Origin: JBIOJM01 sp044450785
GTDB lineage: Bacteria; Planctomycetota; Planctomycetia; Isosphaerales; Isosphaeraceae
Direction of reading: 5' to 3'
DNA length: 13,658 bases
Assembly: GCA_044450785.1 (NCBI GenBank)
Contig: JBIOJM010000282.1
Location: forward strand, 1 to 13,658
Shown: in pieces, positions 1 through 5,201 of the stretch
Numbering within the stretch: the stretch's first letter is position 1
How the letters are laid out: each line of letters opens with the position of its first letter
Notes under the pieces: generated by a model
Seen by the model: only the letters and a program-made list of their open reading frames with translations
What the model was told of the DNA's origin: nothing
Database searches by the model: none
Translations under genes and position numbers: made by a program

Positions 1-37
1 GCTCCCCCCCTCCCCACTCTGAGCCTTCGGGTACCTG

Positions 38-67
38 TTTACAATGGTCCGCCAGGCTTCCCATAAT
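38..67 (+). promoter_or_regulatory. Candidate sigma70-type promoter for the choline-lipid cluster
   Basis: TTTACA at 38-43 matches TTGACA at five of six positions. CATAAT at 62-67 matches TATAAT at five of six. The spacer is 18 bases. The AT-rich stretch around 60-80 stands out from its GC-rich surroundings. Transcription would start near 74 and leave an untranslated leader of about 85 bases before the ATG at 160. This is a consensus match only. Confidence 0.5.
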
Positions 68-159
68 ATTCATCTCAAAACACGGACATCCCGTTCTCCC
101 GCCGAGGCCGATTGAGATCATCCAGATCGATTGGGTCGACTTTTGAATCGAGAGACTCC

Positions 160-975
160 ATGACTACGACGCCGGCGGCTCCGGCCGCGCGCCCGAAGTT
201 CGACAACCAGGGTCAATACAGCCGCGCCAGCATCTTGAGGTACGAGATGATCTTCGGCGCGGGATACGTCAGCACCGGAGGCGCGGCGACCACGGACGAC
301 CTGTGCGCCCGCCTCGGTTCGTCGCTTCGGACCGGTGTCCGCGTCCTCGACGTGGGCAGCGGCATCGGTGGTGCGGCGTTTCACCTGGCTCAAACCTACG
401 GCGCCCGGGTGACCGGCATCGACCTCGCCGAGGAGATGGTGGCGATCGCGCTCGAGCGGGCCCGCGAGCGGGGGATGGGCGAATCGGTCACGTTCCTGCT
501 CGGGGACGTGCTGGAAACGCCGTTCGCGGAGCCGTTCGACATCATCTGGAGTCGCGACGCATTCATGCACATCCGCGATAAGGCGCGGTTGTTCGGGCGG
601 CTCCATGAGCTGCTCGCCGGCGGCGGCCGGCTCGTGATCACGGACTACGCCCGGGGAAAGACGCCGGGATCACCCGAGTTCGAACACTACATCGAGACGA
701 CGGGGTACGACGTCCTCGAGCCGAGCGAGTATGGCAGGATCCTTCAGGCTGCCGGGTTCAACGATGTCGTGGCCGATGACGCGACGGCGCGGTTCATCGA
801 GATACTGGAGAGCGAGAGGGACCGGCTGGTTACGAACCGGGCCGAGTTCCTCACCCTGTTCTCGGAAGCGGACCTGACTTACCTGGTGGATCGCTGGGAG
901 ATGAAAGTGCGCTTCTGCCGCGGCGGCGATATGAAATGGGGCAACTTCCTGGGGTCCAAGATGAGTTCGTGTTAG
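160..975 (+). CDS. Phosphoethanolamine N-methyltransferase (PMT/PEAMT type, SAM-dependent)
   Basis: This 271-residue protein is predicted to transfer methyl groups from S-adenosylmethionine to ethanolamine phosphate, or to its methylated intermediates, giving phosphocholine. It aligns by eye over its whole length with Plasmodium PMT (266 residues) and the second half of plant PEAMT. Shared features are the GQY Tyr20, the YVSTGG block at 36-41, SAM motif I VLDVGSGIGG at 62-71, the SRDAFMHI block at 131-138, ITDY at 160-163, and KWG near the C-terminus. Tyr20 and His137 match the Plasmodium catalytic Tyr19-His132 pair, and Asp133 matches Asp128. Tyr163, Tyr177, Tyr183 and Lys249 match phosphobase-pocket residues. 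One of these is changed: the position of Plasmodium Arg179 is Thr181. The ATG at 160 is preferred to an in-frame TTG at 112 because homology begins soon after it; the Shine-Dalgarno is weak (GAGAG). The permease gene begins 5 bases downstream. Family assignment is strong; the exact substrate is inferred. Confidence 0.9.
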   Translation: MTTTPAAPAARPKFDNQGQYSRASILRYEMIFGAGYVSTGGAATTDDLCARLGSSLRTGVRVLDVGSGIGGAAFHLAQTYGARVTGIDLAEEMVAIALERARERGMGESVTFLLGDVLETPFAEPFDIIWSRDAFMHIRDKARLFGRLHELLAGGGRLVITDYARGKTPGSPEFEHYIETTGYDVLEPSEYGRILQAAGFNDVVADDATARFIEILESERDRLVTNRAEFLTLFSEADLTYLVDRWEMKVRFCRGGDMKWGNFLGSKMSSC

Positions 976-980
976 AGCAC

Positions 981-2591
981 ATGACCGAAGACACCCGGGA
1001 CCTGGCCGCGTTCGGCTACAAGCAAGTGCTCGATCGAACGCTGGGGAGCTTTTCCTCGTTCGCCGCCGGGTTCTCGTACATTTCGGTGCTGACCGGCGTC
1101 TTCCAGATGTTCTACGTGGGATACGGCGCGGGGGGGCCGGCTTTCTGCTGGACCTGGCCGGCCGTGTTTCTGGGCCAGCTCACCGTGGCCCTTTGCTTCG
1201 CCGAGCTGGCGGCTCGGTACCCGCTGTCGGGCGGGATCTACCAATGGTCGCGCTCGATCAGCTCGCGAGGACTGGGCTGGATGGCCGGCTGGGTCTACCT
1301 GTGCGGCTCGGTCATCAGCCTGGCGGCGGTTGCGCTCGCCCTCCAGGCCACGCTCCCTCAGATCGCGCCCATGTTTCAGGTGATCGGTGATTCCGCCGTC
1401 AGATCGGATGGCGCCCGCAACGCGGTCCTCCTGGGCTGCCTGCTGATCGCGCTGACGACCTCGATCAACTTGGTGGGAGTCCGGTTGATGGCCCGGATCA
1501 ACAATATCGGTGTCGTTGCCGAGCTCGTGGGCGTGGCGGTCTTGGTCGCGCTCTTGGCGACGAGAATCCGCCGCGGTCCCGCGGTCTTGTTCGAGACGCA
1601 AGGCCGGGGCGACGGCCAGTCGCTGGGCTATCTGGGCCCATTCATGGCCGCCGCGCTCATGGCCTCCTACGTGATGTACGGCTTCGACACGGCCGGCGCG
1701 TTGGCCGAGGAAACCGATGATCCCCGCCGCCGCGCTCCCCGGGCGATCCTCCAGGCCCTCGCCGCCGCCGCCGCCGCCGGTGGGCTGCTCATCTTGTTCG
1801 GCATCCTCGCCGTCGGCGACCCGAGCCGGCCCGAGCTCGGCCGCATCTCCGGCGGCCTCCCGTTTCTCGTCAAGGACGTGCTCGGGGCCGATCTCGGCAC
1901 TCTCCTCCTCGTCGCGGTGATCTTCGCCGTGTTCGTCTGCGCCCTGGCCGTCCAGGCCGGATCGGTCCGGCTCATGTTCGCCATGGCACGCGACAACAAC
2001 CTGCCGTTCGCCCGGGCACTCTCCCACGTCTCGGCACGGACACGCGCGCCCATCTTGCCCGCTGTCGTGATCGGCGGCCTGGCCGCGACGATCCTCGTCA
2101 TGAACGTCAACCTACCCCATGTGATCGAGATGCTTTGCTCGGTTGCCATCGTCTGGGCCAACCTGGCGTACCTCATGGTGACGTTTCCGCTCCTCGTGGC
2201 GCGGCTGCGGCCAAAGGGGAGCCGCCCGTCCAGCATCGCCAGGCGGGTCCTTGCCTTTCGCGACGACGGTGATGCCGCCCGCCATGTTACGCCTCGCCCG
2301 TATTTCTCGCTGGGCCGTTTCGGACTGCCCATCAACGCGATCGCCGTCTTCTGGGGCCTGTCGGTCGTCATCAATATCGGCTGGCCGCGCCCGGAGATCT
2401 ACGGCCCTGACCGCTGGGGACGCTTCGCGGCACCGCTGGCCACGCTCGCCCTGATCGTCCCCGGCGCAACCTATTTCCTCCTCTTCCAGCGCAAGAGGAC
2501 GGGTATTCTGGCGGAGCTCGCCGCGTCGGAGGTCCCGGACGGTCCGAACGAGTCAAGCAGTTGTCAGTTGCCGGTTGCCAGTTGCCAGTAA
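981..2591 (+). CDS. APC-superfamily permease, amino acid/choline transporter (ACT)-like
   Basis: This is a 536-residue inner-membrane transporter with about 12 hydrophobic helices. Family hallmarks are FGYKQ at 11-15 before helix 1, the ELAARYPLSGGIYQW segment at 75-89, the AEETDDPRRRAP motif at 242-253, and ARDNNLPFARAL at 336-347. The FGYKQ opening and helix 1-2 wording recall the branch containing yeast choline and GABA permeases, so choline, ethanolamine or an amino acid are plausible cargoes. Specificity cannot be read from sequence. The ATG at 981 lies 5 bases after the methyltransferase stop; an upstream in-frame ATG at 936 would overlap that gene and lacks support. This tight spacing implies one transcript. 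The last eleven or so residues (from about 526) are encoded by a heptamer repeat tract that also supplies the approach to the stop codon, so the true C-terminus may have been extended. A (GCC)6 run codes a polyalanine stretch near 261-266. Confidence 0.86.
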   Translation: MTEDTRDLAAFGYKQVLDRTLGSFSSFAAGFSYISVLTGVFQMFYVGYGAGGPAFCWTWPAVFLGQLTVALCFAELAARYPLSGGIYQWSRSISSRGLGWMAGWVYLCGSVISLAAVALALQATLPQIAPMFQVIGDSAVRSDGARNAVLLGCLLIALTTSINLVGVRLMARINNIGVVAELVGVAVLVALLATRIRRGPAVLFETQGRGDGQSLGYLGPFMAAALMASYVMYGFDTAGALAEETDDPRRRAPRAILQALAAAAAAGGLLILFGILAVGDPSRPELGRISGGLPFLVKDVLGADLGTLLLVAVIFAVFVCALAVQAGSVRLMFAMARDNNLPFARALSHVSARTRAPILPAVVIGGLAATILVMNVNLPHVIEMLCSVAIVWANLAYLMVTFPLLVARLRPKGSRPSSIARRVLAFRDDGDAARHVTPRPYFSLGRFGLPINAIAVFWGLSVVINIGWPRPEIYGPDRWGRFAAPLATLALIVPGATYFLLFQRKRTGILAELAASEVPDGPNESSSCQLPVASCQ

Positions 2592-2644
2592 AACAAAACA
2601 CGAAACCACGCTTCCTTGAACTGAAAACCGAAAACTGAAAACCG
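2558..2644. repeat. Two heptamer repeat tracts in inverted orientation
   Basis: Tract A (2558-2588) is CAGTTGT, CAGTTGC, CGGTTGC, CAGTTGC and CAG. Tract B (2619-2644) is AACTGAA, AACCGAA, AACTGAA and AACCG. Both have period 7, and the core of B is the reverse complement of the core of A. In a fold-back, CAGTT at 2579, CGGTT at 2572 and CAGTT at 2565 pair exactly with AACTG at 2619, AACCG at 2626 and AACTG at 2633. The result is a stem interrupted by 2-base internal loops, with about a 35-base loop. The C/T variant unit is in register on both arms. Similar heptamer tracts are dispersed in several bacterial phyla. Confidence 0.8.
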
Positions 2645-2668
2645 GTCACTACTCTGGAATCGCCTGCC

Positions 2669-3475
2669 ATGATCAAGCTGAAATTACGAAGACCGCGGAA
2701 AACGGAAAAACCGCGCGAGGTTCGAGCACCCGGAGCGTTCGAACGGTTCCTGGGTTGGTGCGTTCACGGCTATACCGCGCTGGGCTTGGTGGCGGCCGGG
2801 CTGATCGCCGTCTTGCTGTCAGGCAGTCCTGACGCCGGCGCGTTTCGCTGGTGTTTCCTGCTGATGGCGTTCGCGACAATCGTCGACTCGACCGACGGGT
2901 TCCTCGCCCGTCGCGTTCGCATCAAGGAGGTCGTGCCCGGGTTCGACGGCCGTCGCCTGGATGACATCGTCGACTTCCTGACTTACACCTTCCTGCCTTT
3001 GCTCTTGGTCCTGCGCGCGGAGGTCCTTCCCAGGGGTCAAGAGGCCTGGCTCTTCCTGCCCCTGCTGGCCAGTGCCTACGGCTTCTGCCAGGTGCAGGCC
3101 AAGACGGAGGACGGCTATTTTCTGGGGTTCCCATCACTCTGGAACATCGTGGCGCTTTATCTCTACGCGCTGCCCGTGTGGGCCTGGGTGAAACTGGCGA
3201 TCGTGATTGTTCTGGCCTTGCTGACGTTCGTGCCGGTTCGACACCTCTATCCGTCGCAGCCCGGCCGGCTCAATCGCGTGGCAACGCTCCTGGGTACACT
3301 TTGGACCTTTCTGTTCGTCTGGGTGATCTGGAGTCTGCCACAAGGCAGCCGGACCGGGCTCGACGAGACCACGCTGCGCCTGGCGTGGATCTCCCTGTCG
3401 TACCCGTTGTTTTACCTGGGCGTGTCCTGGTGGATCACTGTGGATCACTGGCGAAAGCGGGCGAACCGGGTGTGA
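2669..3475 (+). CDS. pcs: Phosphatidylcholine synthase (CDP-diacylglycerol:choline O-phosphatidyltransferase)
   Basis: This 268-residue integral membrane enzyme is predicted to condense CDP-diacylglycerol with free choline, giving phosphatidylcholine and CMP. The signature is complete: Asp76, Gly77, Ala80, Arg81, then 12 residues, Gly94, three residues, Asp98, three residues, Asp102. The x12 spacing is the form reported for bacterial Pcs; ordinary CDP-alcohol phosphotransferases have x8. Further Pcs-like blocks are LDDIVDFLTY at 97-106, KTEDGYFLGFPSLWN at 145-159, and TFVPVRHLYP at 186-195. About eight hydrophobic segments are visible. The N-terminal 20 residues are very basic and cytoplasmic in character. 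The protein is slightly longer than the usual 240 or so residues. The ATG at 2669 follows 77 bases after the permease stop; the Shine-Dalgarno is poor. It completes a choline-lipid module with the two upstream genes. A tandem 10-base duplication (3431-3450) lies in the last codons and leaves the frame intact. Confidence 0.93.
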   Translation: MIKLKLRRPRKTEKPREVRAPGAFERFLGWCVHGYTALGLVAAGLIAVLLSGSPDAGAFRWCFLLMAFATIVDSTDGFLARRVRIKEVVPGFDGRRLDDIVDFLTYTFLPLLLVLRAEVLPRGQEAWLFLPLLASAYGFCQVQAKTEDGYFLGFPSLWNIVALYLYALPVWAWVKLAIVIVLALLTFVPVRHLYPSQPGRLNRVATLLGTLWTFLFVWVIWSLPQGSRTGLDETTLRLAWISLSYPLFYLGVSWWITVDHWRKRANRV

Positions 3476-3490
3476 CCGGCTTCAAGCCGG
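3476..3490. terminator. 15-base palindrome across the convergent gene junction
   Basis: CCGGCTT at 3476-3482 and AAGCCGG at 3484-3490 are perfect inverted copies around one base. As RNA this gives a 5-bp GC stem with a 5-base loop on either strand. It starts directly after the phosphatidylcholine synthase stop and contains the stop codon of the opposing transporter gene. It may slow or end transcription from both sides, but there is no T-run, so the terminator call is weak. Confidence 0.35.
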
Positions 3491-4867
3491 CAGGGCCCCG
3501 CCCTCTTCGATTCGGGCCAGGCGCTGACCCTCGGGAACGTCGACCAATGTCAGCAGGAAGCCGCCGACCAAGAAAAACGCGATGACCGACACGATCGCGC
3601 CTCGGCTCGAGCCGCCCACAAGGTTGATGAATCCGAAGATCGCGGGCCCGAAGATACCGGCGAATTTCTCGGCGACCCCGAAGAAACCGAAGAACTCGCC
3701 TGACTTATCCCGCGGGATCATGCTGGCGAAGAGCGAGCGAGAGAGGGCCTGCGTTCCCCCTTGCACTGCACCGACCAGGATCGCCAGCACCAGGAAGTGG
3801 ATCTCGGTCGACATGAAGTAGCCGAAAACGCAAATTCCCAGGTAAACGGTGAGCCCGAGCATGATCGAATGCTTGGTCCCGATCCGGCCGGCCAGCATCC
3901 CGAAAAGGAACGCGAACGGGATGCCGATGAATTGCACCAGCAGGATCGAGGCGATGATCACCTCCTGGCGGATCTTGATCTCATCCCCGTAGATGCTTGC
4001 CATCCGGATGATCGTGCCGATGCCGTCGTTGTAGATCAAGAAGGCCAGGAGCATCAGAAATGCTTGGCGGTATCGACGCAAGGAGCGAAAGGTCTCGATC
4101 AGCCGATTGACGGAGGCCCGGATCGGCAGAGGACCCCCGCCACCCCCACTCGCGGGCGGCTCCGGCACTCGGCGAAAGAGGGGAATCGAGAAAACCAACC
4201 ACCAGACCGCGACCGACAGGAACGCCAACCGCGAGGGAAGAGTGCCTTGCGCGGAAAGGTCCTGTACCGACGGGAGCCCAAACCAGGCCGGCTTCTGGAT
4301 CCACGCCAGGTTCAGCGCCAGCAGAACGCCCCCTCCGACGTAACCGAGCGCATAGCCGGCCGTCGAGACCCGGTCGACCTCGTCATCGCGGGCGATGTGC
4401 GGCAAGAGCGCATCGTAGAAAACAAAGCTGCCATTGGCGCCGATATTGGCCAGGATGAACAACACGGAGGCCAGGATCCATTGGCCCCGGTAGATGAAGA
4501 ACATCCCCGCCACCGAAGCCAGCCCCAGCGCCAGGAAGGAACCGAGCATCCGCTTCTTCCGGCCGTTGAAGTCGGCGATCGTTCCCAGGAGTGGCGCTAT
4601 CAACGCGATCAAGACCATCCCGGCCGTGGTTGAGATGGCGAACCACCGGGTCGCCTCGTCGCGGTCCATGACACCGGCACAGGCGACGCGAGCATAATAG
4701 ATCGGAAAAACGGCGGTGATGATCGTGGTCACCATCGCCGAATTCGCCCAGTCGTACATCGCCCAGGCGCGCAGCTCCGGGCGGCCCAAGCCCAGCTTCT
4801 CCAACCAACGATCCAGCCGGCGCCGGGGTTGTTGGGAATCGCGGCTCAATTCGGTCGTACTCGGCAT
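3482..4867 (-). CDS. UMF1-family (Atg22-like) MFS transporter
   Basis: This 461-residue membrane protein has about 12 transmembrane helices. The block RAWAMYDWANSAM at 33-45 is the hallmark of the UMF1/Atg22-like family, and FPIYYA follows at 54-59. The MFS loop 2-3 motif is intact as GTIADFNGRKK at 95-105. The fungal relative Atg22 exports amino acids from the vacuole; bacterial members have no settled substrate, so none is assigned. The start at 4867 is chosen over an upstream in-frame GTG at 4945 because AAGGGGA sits just before it and the preceding residues look non-homologous. The gene converges on the phosphatidylcholine synthase gene with 6 bases between stop codons and diverges from the giant membrane protein gene. 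A short glycine-rich stretch (about PPASGGGGGPLP) lies in the cytoplasmic loop between the two six-helix halves. No functional link to its neighbours is evident. Confidence 0.9.
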   Translation of the reverse strand: MPSTTELSRDSQQPRRRLDRWLEKLGLGRPELRAWAMYDWANSAMVTTIITAVFPIYYARVACAGVMDRDEATRWFAISTTAGMVLIALIAPLLGTIADFNGRKKRMLGSFLALGLASVAGMFFIYRGQWILASVLFILANIGANGSFVFYDALLPHIARDDEVDRVSTAGYALGYVGGGVLLALNLAWIQKPAWFGLPSVQDLSAQGTLPSRLAFLSVAVWWLVFSIPLFRRVPEPPASGGGGGPLPIRASVNRLIETFRSLRRYRQAFLMLLAFLIYNDGIGTIIRMASIYGDEIKIRQEVIIASILLVQFIGIPFAFLFGMLAGRIGTKHSIMLGLTVYLGICVFGYFMSTEIHFLVLAILVGAVQGGTQALSRSLFASMIPRDKSGEFFGFFGVAEKFAGIFGPAIFGFINLVGGSSRGAIVSVIAFFLVGGFLLTLVDVPEGQRLARIEEGGALPA

Positions 4868-4871
4868 GGGT

Positions 4872-4876
4872 CCCCT
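4872..4876 (-). promoter_or_regulatory. Ribosome binding site deciding the UMF1 transporter start
   Basis: On the - strand GGAAGGGGA precedes the ATG at 4867, with core AGGGG four bases away. No comparable site precedes the GTG at 4945, so the shorter start is favoured. Confidence 0.55.
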
Positions 4877-5064
4877 TCCGTGGTCACAATGATCTTTTCG
4901 AGCGATGGCGGATTCTGTTTTCCGTCCGCCTTCCCGCCCGATCACTCCCGGCAGCAGATTAAGCCATTTGACGCATCATCCACAAGCCGCGACCGAGCGG
5001 CCGGCGCGACGATCGGGACGCGCGGTCTTCCCTGATCGATAGCCTCCGGCCATTTGGTAATTGG

Positions 5065-5094
5065 TTGGAACCGAACAATTCGAGCGAGTAGAAT
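5065..5094 (+). promoter_or_regulatory. Possible promoter of the giant membrane protein gene
   Basis: TTGGAA (5065-5070) and TAGAAT (5089-5094) are separated by 18 bases, matching the -35 and -10 consensus at four and five of six positions. The site lies in the most AT-rich part of the spacer and would give a leader of about 100 bases. This rests on consensus alone. Confidence 0.33.
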
Positions 5095-5154
5095 TCCATA
5101 GCGAAATCGGGATGAACGCGCAGCTTGTGCACGACCAACTTTTCATCAGCCCAG

Positions 5155-5174
5155 GGCGGGCCTCCGTGCCCGCC
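5155..5174. repeat. Dispersed GGCGGGC/GCCCGCC hairpin
   Basis: GGCGGGC (5155-5161) and GCCCGCC (5168-5174) form a perfect 7-bp stem around CTCCGT. Read on the - strand it gives GGHGGPP-like spurious peptides, which are a frequent sight in planctomycete sequence, so it looks like a dispersed repeat. It sits in the leader of the giant gene, 27 bases before the start codon, and could affect translation or transcript stability. Confidence 0.6.
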
Positions 5175-5189
5175 GCATGAGTCAGGAAC

Positions 5190-5193
5190 GGAG
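5190..5193 (+). promoter_or_regulatory. Ribosome binding site supporting a TTG start
   Basis: GGAG at 5190-5193 lies 8 bases before TTG at 5202. An in-frame stop (TGA, 5178-5180) closes the frame upstream and no in-frame ATG or GTG lies between, so TTG is the only start that keeps the N-terminal region. Confidence 0.6.
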
Positions 5194-5201
5194 CGATTGG
5201 T

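Larger units (their letters stand above)
4868..5201. other. Divergent intergenic region (334 bases)
   Basis: This spacer must hold the promoters of the - strand UMF1 transporter and the + strand giant protein. It contains an imperfect inverted repeat at 5010-5038 (CGATCGGGA against TCCCTGATCG, one bulged base), a possible + strand promoter at 5065-5094, and a perfect GC hairpin at 5155-5174. Open frames on the - strand here give no recognisable protein and lack start signals. The centre (about 5050-5100) is richer in AT than the flanks. Confidence 0.6.

Noticed and set aside
1760..1780. (GCC)6 trinucleotide run as a possible phase-variable tract
   Set aside because: Triplet changes would not shift the frame, and polyalanine in a membrane helix is ordinary in GC-rich genes.
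972..2027. 351-codon - strand open frame over the permease
   Set aside because: It is antisense to clear transmembrane coding sequence and rich in Asp/Glu/Gln/His/Arg with no recognisable fold.
3431..3450. Perfect tandem TGGATCACTG duplication in the phosphatidylcholine synthase gene end
   Set aside because: It is a single two-copy repeat that encodes sensible sequence (WITVDHW); most likely chance.
3761..4633. 290-codon + strand open frame over the UMF1 transporter
   Set aside because: It is a mirror of the transporter frame with no homology.
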